A stretch of DNA of 64,000 bases from JANQGH01 sp039030175. Lineage in GTDB: Bacteria; Pseudomonadota; Alphaproteobacteria; DSM-16000; Inquilinaceae. Of the stretch, positions 34,664 through 43,447 are shown piece by piece. The stretch covers positions 1 through 64,000 of the forward strand of contig JBCCER010000003.1 of NCBI GenBank assembly GCA_039030175.1, read 5' to 3'. The position numbers and the translations under genes were made by a program. Within the stretch, counting starts at the first letter, position 1. Every line of letters starts with the position of its first letter. Under the pieces are notes generated by a model. That model was given only the letters and a program-made list of their open reading frames with translations, was not told the origin of the DNA and searched no databases.

Positions 34664-35790
34664 GCGGCCCGATCGTCTTGGCGGCGGGCGGTACCGGCGG
34701 CCATATCTTCCCAGCCGAGGCCATGGCAAGAGCCTTGATTGCGCGCGGAGAACAGGTCGTGTTGATCACCGATAAGCGGGGTCAAGCCTTCGGCGGCGAC
34801 CTTGCCGGCGTTGAGACCCTTCGGGTACGGGCATCACGCTTGCAGTCGGGTCTGCTGGGCAAGGCCCGGACCGCCCTGGAACTTGGTATCGGCTATCGGC
34901 AAGCAATGACCCTGCTGAAGAAGTTGGAGCCGGTGGCTGTTGTCGGGTTTGGCGGATATCCGTCCCTTCCCACCGTGTTTGCCGCCAGCAGGTTGGGCCT
35001 TCGGATCGTGCTGCATGAACAAAACGCCGTCGTTGGCCGCGCCAACCGAATGCTGGCGGGCCGCGCACAACAGATCGGCGTTTCCTTTCCAACGGTTGCG
35101 GGGCTGGCAGACAGCGACGAGTCTAAGACTCGACTGATTGGCACGCCTGTGCGCCCGGAGATCGCAGCGCTCCACGGCAGCGCTTACGAGCCACCGAACG
35201 GCGGCGAGATTCGCTTGCTGGTGCTCGGCGGCAGCCAAGGCGCCCGCGTGTTCAGCGAAATCGTTCCGGCCGCCATCGACCGCATGCCGGAAGACGTCAA
35301 AAGGCGCCTGTTCATTGTCCAGCAGGCCCGGCCAGAGGATTTGGACGGCGCGACCATGGCTTACGCCAAGATTGGCGTCAAAGCGGAATTGGCGACCTTC
35401 TTTACCGACGTGCCAAGAAGGCTAGCGGCCTGCCATCTTGCGATCACTCGTGCAGGCGCATCGACCTGCGCCGAATTGACGGTCGCCGGCCGTCCGTCGA
35501 TCCTGGTGCCCTACCCGTATGCCGCCGACGATCACCAACGGGCCAATGCCCAGAACTTGGTCGAGGCCGGAGCGGCCTGGGTCTTGCCGCAGGACGGCTT
35601 TACGGTCGAAGGGCTGGCGGGTTGCCTCGATAATCTGTTGATGTTGCCGGAAACCCTGACCCGCGCGGCTGAGGATGCCAGCAAGCTGGGCATCGTCGAC
35701 GCGGCCGATCGCTTGGCCGACTTGGTGTTGGGCGCGAGCCACAACGGCGGTGCCAATGGCAATTCGCCTGTCATGGAGGCAGCCGAATGA
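34660..35790 (+). CDS. murG: Lipid II synthase (UDP-GlcNAc transferase)
   Basis: MurG adds GlcNAc to lipid I on the inner face of the membrane, giving lipid II. The 376-residue GT28 protein has the N-terminal glycine loop AAGGTGGHIFPAEAMA, GFGGYPSLPT, HEQNAVVGRANR, the donor-site loop GGSQGARVFSE and the C-terminal TRAGASTCAEL motif. It overlaps ftsW and murC by four bases each. Confidence 0.96.
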   Translation: MSGPIVLAAGGTGGHIFPAEAMARALIARGEQVVLITDKRGQAFGGDLAGVETLRVRASRLQSGLLGKARTALELGIGYRQAMTLLKKLEPVAVVGFGGYPSLPTVFAASRLGLRIVLHEQNAVVGRANRMLAGRAQQIGVSFPTVAGLADSDESKTRLIGTPVRPEIAALHGSAYEPPNGGEIRLLVLGGSQGARVFSEIVPAAIDRMPEDVKRRLFIVQQARPEDLDGATMAYAKIGVKAELATFFTDVPRRLAACHLAITRAGASTCAELTVAGRPSILVPYPYAADDHQRANAQNLVEAGAAWVLPQDGFTVEGLAGCLDNLLMLPETLTRAAEDASKLGIVDAADRLADLVLGASHNGGANGNSPVMEAAE

Positions 35791-37238
35791 GGGAAATGCC
35801 TCTCGATATCGGCCGCATCCACTTTGTCGGCATTGGCGGCATCGGGATGAGCGGCATAGCCGAGATCCTGGGCAACCTCGGCTATGACGTACAGGGCAGT
35901 GACATTGCCGAAGGCCCGAACGTCGAACGACTGCGCGCGCTGGGCATTCCGGTTGCGATCGGCCACCGGGCCGAGAACATTGCAGACTGCGCCGTAGTGG
36001 TCGCGTCTTCGGCGGTCAAGGCCAACAACCCAGAGGTTGCAGCCGCGCGAGCCGCCATGATCCCCGTCGTCCGCCGGGCCGAAATGCTGGGCGAACTGAT
36101 GCGACTGAAATGGTCGATCGCCGTGGGCGGTACCCACGGCAAGACCACCACGACCTCATTAGTCGCCGCCCTGTTGGATGGCGCCGGGCTCGACCCTACG
36201 ATTGTCAATGGCGGTATCATCAACGCCTACGGAACGAACGCGCATCTTGGCCAGGGCGACTGGATGGTGGTTGAGGCCGATGAGAGCGACGGCACCTTCA
36301 CCCGGCTGCCGGCGACGATCGCGGTGGTGACTAACATCGACCCCGAGCATCTCGACTTCTACGGCACCTTCGACGGGGTTCGCGCGGCGTTCGAGCAGTT
36401 TGTAACAAACGTCCCGTTCTATGGCTTTGCGGCCATGTGCATCGATCATCCCGAGGTCCAGGCGATGATCCCGCGCGTTTTGGACCGGCGCGTCGTCACC
36501 TATGGCTTCAGCCCTCAGGCTGACCTCAGAGCCGTCAACCTGACGATGGATCCGTCAGGCGCTCGCTTCGATGTCGTCATGCGCGATCGGATCAGCGGCG
36601 AAGGTCGAACGGTTAGCGGCCTGTATTTGCCGATGCTGGGCCAGCACAACGTGCTCAACGCCCTCGCCGCGATCGCGGTGGCGACTGAAATGGGCATCGA
36701 CGACGACCGCATTCGGCGCGGCTTGGCCGCCTTCGCCGGTGTGAAACGCCGCTTCACTAAAACCGGCGAAGTCGACGGCGTCACGATCATCGACGATTAC
36801 GGCCATCATCCGGTTGAGATTGCTGCGGTCTTAGCGGCGGCTCGGGGCGGCGCTGGAGCTGACAACCGGGTCATTGCTGTTGTGCAGCCCCATCGCTACA
36901 GCCGTCTTGAAAGCCTGTTCGAAGAGTTCTGCACCTGCTTCAACGATGCCGACATGGTGATCGTCGCCGATGTCTATGCGGCGGGCGAACAACCCATTGA
37001 AGGCGCCGACCGAGACCATCTCGTCGAAGGGTTGCGTACCAGGGGTCATCGAGAGGTGTTCCCGCTGGACGGTCCTGAAATGCTGGCGCCGACCGTTCAC
37101 CATGTTGCCCGCGCCGGTGATCTCGTTGTTTGTCTGGGGGCCGGCAACATCACCAAGTGGGCCAACGCCCTGCCGGCAGAACTCGCCGCCCTGCGCAATC
37201 CGGTAGCCGCCCAGTTGAGTCAGGGAGGCGGGCGATGA
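35787..37238 (+). CDS. murC: UDP-MurNAc:L-alanine ligase
   Basis: MurC attaches the first stem residue, L-alanine, to UDP-MurNAc. The 483-residue protein begins with the nucleotide fold FVGIGGIGMSGIAEIL, then the ATP loop VGGTHGKTTTTSLVAALL, the VEADESDGTF motif and DDYGHHPVEI. The ATG at 35787 has GGAGG seven bases upstream. It overlaps murG and murB by four bases each. Confidence 0.97.
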   Translation: MREMPLDIGRIHFVGIGGIGMSGIAEILGNLGYDVQGSDIAEGPNVERLRALGIPVAIGHRAENIADCAVVVASSAVKANNPEVAAARAAMIPVVRRAEMLGELMRLKWSIAVGGTHGKTTTTSLVAALLDGAGLDPTIVNGGIINAYGTNAHLGQGDWMVVEADESDGTFTRLPATIAVVTNIDPEHLDFYGTFDGVRAAFEQFVTNVPFYGFAAMCIDHPEVQAMIPRVLDRRVVTYGFSPQADLRAVNLTMDPSGARFDVVMRDRISGEGRTVSGLYLPMLGQHNVLNALAAIAVATEMGIDDDRIRRGLAAFAGVKRRFTKTGEVDGVTIIDDYGHHPVEIAAVLAAARGGAGADNRVIAVVQPHRYSRLESLFEEFCTCFNDADMVIVADVYAAGEQPIEGADRDHLVEGLRTRGHREVFPLDGPEMLAPTVHHVARAGDLVVCLGAGNITKWANALPAELAALRNPVAAQLSQGGGR

Positions 37239-38182
37239 TGACCGCAGCCCAGAAGTTCGAAACACGACTGATTGATCGACTGCCAGCGGTGCGCGGCCGT
37301 CTGACCGAAAATGCTGACCTGTCGCGGGTCACCTGGTTCCGCGTCGGCGGACCGGCAGAGGTTTTGTTCAAACCGGCAGACCGCGGAGATCTCGCAGCCT
37401 TTTTGGCAGCGTGCCCTGCCGATATCCCGATCACAGTGATCGGCGTCGCCTCCAACCTGCTGGTCCGCGACGGCGGCGTACCGGGCGTGACCATTCGGCT
37501 TGGCCGGGACTTCGCGCTCATCGACGCCGAAGGCGATCAGGTGCGGGCCGGGTCAGCGGCACTGGACATCCACGTCGCGCGGGTCGCCATGGAGGCCGGT
37601 GTCGCGGGCCTGGAGTTTCTTGTCGGCATTCCCGGCACGATCGGCGGCGGGCTACGCATGAATGCCGGCGCCTACGGCACCGAGTTCAAGGATGTCCTGG
37701 TCGAGGCCGAGGCGGTCGACCGTTCGGGCCGAATCTATCGGGTCGGGCCAACTGATTTGGGCATGAGCTATCGGCATACCGACGCACCCGCTGACTGGAT
37801 CTTTACCGGGGCCCTATTGCAAGGCGGCCCTGGTGATGCGCGCGCAATCGCCGCGCGGATGAAGGAGATCACCGACGCGCGAGAGGAAACGCAGCCCATT
37901 CGTGCCCGAACAGGCGGATCGACTTTTGCCAATCCGCCAGGTCACAAAGCCTGGCAGGTGATCGACGGCGCTGGCTGTCGGGGCCTGCGTGTTGGCGGTG
38001 CGCAGGTCTCCGAGAAGCACTGCAACTTCCTGATCAACACCGGCACCGCGACGGCCGGCGATCTTGAGGCGTTGGGCGAACTGGTACGCCAGCGTGTCAA
38101 GGACAAGTTCGACATCGAGCTGCGCTGGGAAATCAGGCGGATCGGCATCCCGCTGCCAGGGCAGGAGGTCGCCCATGGCTAA
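37235..38182 (+). CDS. murB: UDP-N-acetylenolpyruvoylglucosamine reductase
   Basis: MurB reduces UDP-GlcNAc-enolpyruvate to UDP-MurNAc with NADPH and FAD. The 315-residue protein has TWFRVGGPAEVLF, the GVASNLLVRDGG loop, VGIPGTIGGGLRMNAGAYG around the flavin, and the C-terminal SEKHCNFLIN motif with the catalytic region. It is a type II MurB (shorter C-terminal domain, no extra loop). The start overlaps the murC stop, and an ATG three bases later is an alternative. The end overlaps ddl by eight bases. Confidence 0.96.
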   Translation: MMTAAQKFETRLIDRLPAVRGRLTENADLSRVTWFRVGGPAEVLFKPADRGDLAAFLAACPADIPITVIGVASNLLVRDGGVPGVTIRLGRDFALIDAEGDQVRAGSAALDIHVARVAMEAGVAGLEFLVGIPGTIGGGLRMNAGAYGTEFKDVLVEAEAVDRSGRIYRVGPTDLGMSYRHTDAPADWIFTGALLQGGPGDARAIAARMKEITDAREETQPIRARTGGSTFANPPGHKAWQVIDGAGCRGLRVGGAQVSEKHCNFLINTGTATAGDLEALGELVRQRVKDKFDIELRWEIRRIGIPLPGQEVAHG

Positions 38183-39095
38183 GCGGGTCGCAGTACTGAT
38201 GGGCGGCTGGTCGGCTGAGCGCGAGGTGTCGCTGACATCGGGCGCAGCGGCCGCAAAGGCGTTGCGTGAGGGCGGCTTTGACGTCGAGACAATCGATGTC
38301 GACCACGACCTTAAAGACCTGACCAGCGCCCTGAGCCCTGCCCCTGACGTTGTGTTCAACGCACTGCATGGGCGCGGCGGCGAGGACGGCGTGATCCAGG
38401 GCGTGCTCAACTTCTTGGAGATCCCCTACACCCATTCGGGCGTTGCCGCTTCCTCGATTGCCATGAACAAACCACTGGCCAAGCGGCTGCTAAGCGCGGT
38501 CGGTATCCAGAGCCCGCGCGGCGAAGTTCACAGCCCTGTCGAAGTCGCCTCGCGCCACGTGATGGATCCGCCATACGTGGTGAAGCCCGCGGCCGAGGGA
38601 TCCAGTGTCGGCGTTCGCATCGTGCGCCAAGGCGACAACCAGCCGCCAATCGACATCAAGGAATGGGCCTTCGGCGGCGACGTGCTGGTTGAAAGCTATA
38701 TACCCGGCCGGGAGCTGACTGTCGGCGTTATGGGCGACCGTGCGCTTACCGTGACCGAGATCCAGCACAGTCACGGCTTCTTCGACTACGAGGCCAAGTA
38801 TGTCAGCGGTCATGCAAAGCATATACTTCCGGCGAAACTTCCGAAGGTTGTGTTCGATGCCTGCATGGACCAAGCGCTGACCGCTCACCGGACGCTGGGA
38901 TGCAACGGGATCAGCCGATCTGACTTCCGGTATGACGACAGCTTACCGGGAACCGACGGCCTTTACTTTCTTGAGGTCAACACCCAGCCGGGATTCACCT
39001 CAATCTCGCTGGTGCCCGAACAGGCCGATCATGTCGGTGTGTCGTTCGTCGAACTGTGTCGCTGGCTGGTGGAGACCGCGTCATGCCACGCGTAG
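38175..39095 (+). CDS. ddl: D-alanine-D-alanine ligase
   Basis: Ddl makes the D-Ala-D-Ala dipeptide used by MurF. The 306-residue ATP-grasp protein has VLMGGWSAEREVSLTSG, ALHGRGGEDGVIQG, YTHSGVAASSIAMNK, VVKPAAEGSSVGV and the metal-binding FLEVNTQPGFTSISLVPEQA. The start at 38175 has GGAGGT upstream and lies inside the murB 3' end (8-bp overlap). The end overlaps ftsQ by 13 bp. By cluster position this is DdlB. Confidence 0.96.
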   Translation: MAKRVAVLMGGWSAEREVSLTSGAAAAKALREGGFDVETIDVDHDLKDLTSALSPAPDVVFNALHGRGGEDGVIQGVLNFLEIPYTHSGVAASSIAMNKPLAKRLLSAVGIQSPRGEVHSPVEVASRHVMDPPYVVKPAAEGSSVGVRIVRQGDNQPPIDIKEWAFGGDVLVESYIPGRELTVGVMGDRALTVTEIQHSHGFFDYEAKYVSGHAKHILPAKLPKVVFDACMDQALTAHRTLGCNGISRSDFRYDDSLPGTDGLYFLEVNTQPGFTSISLVPEQADHVGVSFVELCRWLVETASCHA

Positions 39096-39952
39096 CGCCA
39101 ACCGCCATTCCGACGCCGGCCCGGCGCCGCCCTGGCCCACTCAAGCGTTTTGCACGTGGCCTGCGCTTCGGTGTCGTCATGGTCTTCGTATTCGGAATCT
39201 TAGGTGGCAGCGGATGGGCCGTGGCCAGCGGCCGTGCAGCAGCCTGGTGGAACGAGATTTGGGTCAAGACGCTCGCGTTCACCGCCGATATCGGATTTAG
39301 CGTTGAGGAAGTGGTGGTGACCGGACGAGGCGTGAGTGATCGCGACGCGATCTGGCAAGCGCTGGACGTGGAACGCGGCGATCCTATCCTGAGCTTCGAC
39401 GCCACAGCAGCGATGGACCGTATTGTCGCGCTGCCTTGGGTGAAATCGGCAACGATCCAGCGGCAGTTGCCGGATGTCTTGCGGCTCAGGATCGAGGAAC
39501 GGCAACCCCTTGCCCTTTGGCAACAAGACGGGGTCGTCCGATTGATCGACGCCGACGGTGTCGAGCTTGCGCAAGACGATCTGGGCGCTTTTGGTCCGTT
39601 GCTGCTTGTCGTCGGTTTTGGGGCACAAACCGAGGCCGCGACGTTGATCGCCACTCTCGAAAACGCCCCATTGGTTGCCGATCAGGTGACGGCCGCCATT
39701 TGGGTTGGCGATCGCCGCTGGGACCTGCGCCTGGACAACGGCATCACGGTGCAGCTGCCGGAAGACAATCTGGCGGCGGCAATCGATCAGATCGAAACCA
39801 TCGAGGCAGCCGACGGACTGCTGAACCGCGATATCGCAAGAATTGACATGCGTCTGGACGACCGCGTCGTCGTCCGGATGACGCCTCCACCGGCCGCCGA
39901 AGGGGAACTGGAGGCTGAGGTAATAGACTCGAACGCAGGGGAATCGACGTAA
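39083..39952 (+). CDS. ftsQ: Cell division protein FtsQ
   Basis: FtsQ is a bitopic divisome scaffold that recruits FtsL/FtsB. The 289-residue protein has a basic, proline-rich cytoplasmic tail, one membrane helix (FGVVMVFVFGILGGSGWAVA), a POTRA domain (IGFSVEEVVVTGRGVSDRDA) and the beta domain with RIEERQPLALWQQDG and the conserved WDLRLDNGITVQLPE. I chose the ATG at 39083 (MPRVAPT); it overlaps ddl by 13 bp. The ftsA start lies five bases after its stop. Confidence 0.92.
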   Translation: MPRVAPTAIPTPARRRPGPLKRFARGLRFGVVMVFVFGILGGSGWAVASGRAAAWWNEIWVKTLAFTADIGFSVEEVVVTGRGVSDRDAIWQALDVERGDPILSFDATAAMDRIVALPWVKSATIQRQLPDVLRLRIEERQPLALWQQDGVVRLIDADGVELAQDDLGAFGPLLLVVGFGAQTEAATLIATLENAPLVADQVTAAIWVGDRRWDLRLDNGITVQLPEDNLAAAIDQIETIEAADGLLNRDIARIDMRLDDRVVVRMTPPPAAEGELEAEVIDSNAGEST

Positions 39953-39957
39953 GCGCC

Positions 39958-41226
39958 ATGGGTTTGAACGGCACCAAACGACCGAAGACGAAAAACCGGG
40001 GCGAGATCATGGCCGCCCTGGATGTGGGAACGTCCAAAATTGTCTGCTTCATCGCACGCGTTGACGGCGACGGCACGCCCACCGTGATCGGTACCGGACA
40101 CCACATAAGCCAGGGCGTCAGGGCAGGAGCCATCATTGATATGGAGGCGGCCGTCCAGGTGATCGGCAGCGCCATCGAGTCAGCCGAAAAGACGGCTGGC
40201 GAGCAAATCGACCAGGTTCACGTCAACCTCTCCGGTGGGCACCCAGCATCGCAGACAATTAGCGTCGAAGTTGCGATCTCAAACTCCGAGGTCACCGAAA
40301 CGGATCTGATGCGCGCACTTCGCGGCCAGAACCAAGCACCATTGGGCCCCGATAGCGAAATTGTTCATGCGATCCCGGTCTCGTACATCGTCGATGGCGC
40401 CCGAGGCATCAGCGACCCGCGCGGCATGTATGGCGAGCGGCTTGGCGTCGATCTGCATCTGGTTACGGCCGGATCCAGCGCGATACGCAATTTGGAGACC
40501 TGCATAAGGCGGTGCCATTTGGAGGTCGAGAGTCTGGTGTCCAGCGCCTATGCCGCTGGCCTTGCCTGCCTGGTGCCCGACGAAATGGAACTGGGCTGCA
40601 CTATCATCGATATGGGTGCCGGCACCACGACCCTGGCCGTCTTCTTTGAAGGCAAGATGGTGTTTACTGACACGATCCCGGTCGGCGGCGCCCATGTCAC
40701 CAACGATTTGGCGCGCGGACTGACCACGAAGCTGACCCATGCGGAGCGAATGAAGACGCTGTTCGGCAGCGCCATGCCTTCGGTCGCCGACGAACGCGAG
40801 GTCATCGACGTCCCACAAGTCGGCGAAGAAGATGAGGGGCACGTTAATCACGTCCCCAAAAGCCTTTTGACCGGAATCATCCAGCCGCGCGTTGAGGAGA
40901 TTTTCGAACTCGTGCGTGGCCGGCTGGAAGCTGGCGGGTTCGACAAGATCTCCGGCAGACGCGTCGTGCTGTGCGGCGGCGCAAGCCAGCTTCAAGGGGT
41001 TCGCGAGCTGGCACAGCTTGTGATGGACAAGCAGGTCCGTCTCGGTCGGCCGGCAGGACTTGACGGTCTCACCGATGGGATTTCGGGACCAGCATTTGCA
41101 ACGACGGCAGGTTTGCTTGTGTCGCTTTCAGGCCAAGCGATGGACATCGCGGAAATCGGACCGGTCGATGACCGCAGACAGGGAATGTGGGGCCGACTTG
41201 GAGGGTGGGTTCGTGAACATCTTTAG
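39958..41226 (+). CDS. ftsA: Cell division protein FtsA
   Basis: FtsA is the actin-like protein that tethers FtsZ to the membrane and links it to the later divisome proteins. The 422-residue protein has the phosphate-1 loop ALDVGTSKIVCFIA, the 1C subdomain, TIIDMGAGTTTLAVFF (phosphate 2), the adenosine motif VVLCGGASQLQGV, and a C-terminal amphipathic helix (GMWGRLGGWVREHL) that would bind the membrane. A 105-bp gap with a strong AAAGGAG site separates it from ftsZ. Confidence 0.97.
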   Translation: MGLNGTKRPKTKNRGEIMAALDVGTSKIVCFIARVDGDGTPTVIGTGHHISQGVRAGAIIDMEAAVQVIGSAIESAEKTAGEQIDQVHVNLSGGHPASQTISVEVAISNSEVTETDLMRALRGQNQAPLGPDSEIVHAIPVSYIVDGARGISDPRGMYGERLGVDLHLVTAGSSAIRNLETCIRRCHLEVESLVSSAYAAGLACLVPDEMELGCTIIDMGAGTTTLAVFFEGKMVFTDTIPVGGAHVTNDLARGLTTKLTHAERMKTLFGSAMPSVADEREVIDVPQVGEEDEGHVNHVPKSLLTGIIQPRVEEIFELVRGRLEAGGFDKISGRRVVLCGGASQLQGVRELAQLVMDKQVRLGRPAGLDGLTDGISGPAFATTAGLLVSLSGQAMDIAEIGPVDDRRQGMWGRLGGWVREHL

Positions 41227-41331
41227 GCAGAACAACAGAGATTCAGCGCCGGGGAACCGGCGGCCTGACGGCCGGGGCGAGGCGGTCGACACAAGGCGGA
41301 CGGTTACCAAAGGCGGAAAGGAGTTTTAGCG

Positions 41332-43173
41332 ATGATCAATCTAACGATACCCATGAATGACGCGCAGTTGCGCCCGAAGATCACGGTAGTCGGCGTTGGC
41401 GGCGCCGGCGGCAACGCGGTCAACAACATGATCCGCTCGAACCTTGAGGGGGTCGAGTTCGTGGTTGCCAATACCGATGCTCAAGCCCTCGCAGGCAACA
41501 CGGCGGAAAGAAAGCTTCAGCTCGGCGTAGGCATTACCCAAGGCCTGGGCGCGGGTTCGCGGCCAGACATCGGCCGGGCGGCCGCGGAAGAGGCGATCGA
41601 GGAAATATCGGCCTATCTCGACGGCAGCCACATGGTGTTCATCACCGCCGGCATGGGCGGTGGCACCGGCACGGGCGCTGGTCCGGTGATCGCCCGCGCG
41701 GCACGCGAGATGGGCATGCTGACGGTCGGCGTCGTGACCAAGCCGTTCCATTTCGAGGGCGCGCATCGCATGCGCCTGGCCGAAGAAGGCCTTAAGGAAC
41801 TGCAGCAATATGTCGATACGCTGATCATTATCCCGAACCAGAACCTGTTCCGCGTGGCCAATGAGAAGACGACCTTCGCGGACGCCTTCAAGATGGCCGA
41901 TGAGGTGCTGGATTCCGGCGTGCGCGGCGTCACCGACCTTATGGTCATGCCCGGCCTGATCAATCTGGACTTCGCCGATATCCGCACCGTGATGGCCGAG
42001 ATGGGCAAGGCCATGATGGGCACCGGCGAGGGCGATGGCGAGCGCCGCTCGATCACGTCCGCCGAGGCGGCAATCTCCAACCCGCTGCTCGACGATGTTT
42101 CCATGAAAGGCGCGCGCGGCGTGCTGATCAACATCACCGGCGGTATGGACATGACCCTCTATGAGGTCGACGAGGCGGTGAACCGCATCCGCGATGAGGT
42201 CGACCCTGAGGCCAACATCATCTTTGGCTCGACATTCGATGAGAAGCTGGAAGGCAAGATCAGGGTGTCGGTGGTGGCGACGGGCATTGAGGCCGATGCT
42301 CAGGCCAGTCCGCGGCCAAATGTCACCAGCCTCAACCTAGTGTCGGAGCGTCGGCCGATGACGGCAGGCGAACCGGCTGCCAGCGATCGTCCCGCGACCG
42401 CACCGGCCGCGAGCTTCCCACAGTCGATCGGAAGGGCGGCAAGTGCAGCAGCACCGGCTATGGTGGCAGCAGAGGCAGAGCCCGCCCCCACGCCGAAGCC
42501 CGTGGCGGCGACGGTCCAAGCTCAACCCGCAGCCCAGCTTGCGGTCGAGGCCGAACTTGAACCGGCGGCCGAGCCCTCGCTGATCGATTTTGCCGAGGCG
42601 GCCGAGGATGAACCGGCGGCGGCGGAATACGAGCAGGAAGTGCAGCCGGAACCAGAGCCGGTAACAGAAGAACCCGCCGAAGCCCCCGCGGAAGTGGCGC
42701 GTCAGGCCGCACCGCGCGCGCCGCGTAGGCCCGCGCCGCAGGCACCTGCGAGGGCTGAGATGCCCGCGGCGGAACCTGTCCCGGCGCCCGCACCGGAACC
42801 AGCCGCTGAGCAGGAACGGCCCGAACCGCCGCGACGTCGGCCTGGTGGTTTGTTCCGCAGGGTTACGGGTCTCATCAAAGATGATGCCCAGGGGGCACCT
42901 CCCGCGGCCCAGCACGAACAGGCACCACCGGCACCGCGCCCTGCTCTCCGTCCTGCCGCCCCGCCGGTTGAGCGTGCGCCGGTGGAACGCGCGCAGCTGC
43001 AGCAGCAGCCGGTCGAGCCAGTGCAAGAGCCGGCCCCTCGCCCCTCCACCCCCCGCGCGCAGCCAGCGCAGCAGCGGCTGACGGGTGTCGATGCTTCGAC
43101 CCGCCCGCCGCTGCCGCCGAACGAAGATGACGGGCTTGATATTCCGGCATTCTTACGCCGTCAGGCCAACTAA
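41332..43173 (+). CDS. ftsZ: Cell division GTPase FtsZ, long linker form
   Basis: FtsZ polymerises into the division ring. The GTPase core has VGVGGAGGNAVNNM, the tubulin loop GGGTGTG (109-115), NTDAQAL, and the synergy loop NLDFADIRTVM. It is 613 residues, against about 380 in E. coli. The extra length is a linker from about residue 335 to 600, made mostly of Ala, Pro, Glu and Arg and predicted disordered, ending in the conserved tail peptide DGLDIPAFLRRQ that binds FtsA. Long linkers are usual in alphaproteobacteria. A strong ribosome site and a terminator 70 bp downstream mark it as the last gene of the dcw operon. Confidence 0.97.
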   Translation: MINLTIPMNDAQLRPKITVVGVGGAGGNAVNNMIRSNLEGVEFVVANTDAQALAGNTAERKLQLGVGITQGLGAGSRPDIGRAAAEEAIEEISAYLDGSHMVFITAGMGGGTGTGAGPVIARAAREMGMLTVGVVTKPFHFEGAHRMRLAEEGLKELQQYVDTLIIIPNQNLFRVANEKTTFADAFKMADEVLDSGVRGVTDLMVMPGLINLDFADIRTVMAEMGKAMMGTGEGDGERRSITSAEAAISNPLLDDVSMKGARGVLINITGGMDMTLYEVDEAVNRIRDEVDPEANIIFGSTFDEKLEGKIRVSVVATGIEADAQASPRPNVTSLNLVSERRPMTAGEPAASDRPATAPAASFPQSIGRAASAAAPAMVAAEAEPAPTPKPVAATVQAQPAAQLAVEAELEPAAEPSLIDFAEAAEDEPAAAEYEQEVQPEPEPVTEEPAEAPAEVARQAAPRAPRRPAPQAPARAEMPAAEPVPAPAPEPAAEQERPEPPRRRPGGLFRRVTGLIKDDAQGAPPAAQHEQAPPAPRPALRPAAPPVERAPVERAQLQQQPVEPVQEPAPRPSTPRAQPAQQRLTGVDASTRPPLPPNEDDGLDIPAFLRRQAN

Positions 43174-43240
43174 CTTTGGCCAAACAAGGCGGTAAGGAGA
43201 CCGAAAACCGGTAACAAAGCGTAACAAAGAGTGATTTGTG

Positions 43241-43286
43241 GGCTCCAAGGGCGATTTGCTATCTACGCCTTTGGAGCCTTTTCTTT
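43241..43286 (+). terminator. ftsZ/dcw operon terminator
   Basis: A 13-bp stem pairs GGCTCCAAGGGCG (43241-43253) with CGCCTTTGGAGCC (43266-43278), with one G-T pair, and is followed by TTTTCTTT. It separates dcw transcription from lpxC. In the remaining 160 bp before lpxC a TTGACA lies at 43376-43381 but I see no good -10 at the right distance. Confidence 0.85.
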
Positions 43287-43447
43287 GCCATCAATGGCTT
43301 AGTCGAGTTTTTGGGCCGTAAATCGGGCTTGGATAGTCAATCGACGTAAAGCTGGTTCTGGTGCTGATGGGCTCTTTGACAGGGTGGGTTCGGTTAACTG
43401 GCTATCGATCCATTCAGTAATGATCTCGCGGTCGGGAGAGTTCCCAA

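Noticed and set aside
41250..41285. GC-rich partial palindrome between ftsA and ftsZ as a terminator
   Set aside because: The stem is short and broken by a mismatch, and no T-run follows.
42337..43026. 229-codon minus-strand frame opposite ftsZ
   Set aside because: It lies opposite the repetitive FtsZ linker and encodes Arg/Gly/Cys-rich sequence without a ribosome site or domain.
43376..43404. TTGACA before lpxC as a promoter
   Set aside because: The -35 is perfect but the sequence 17 bp later (TGGCTA) is a poor -10, so I did not list it as a feature.
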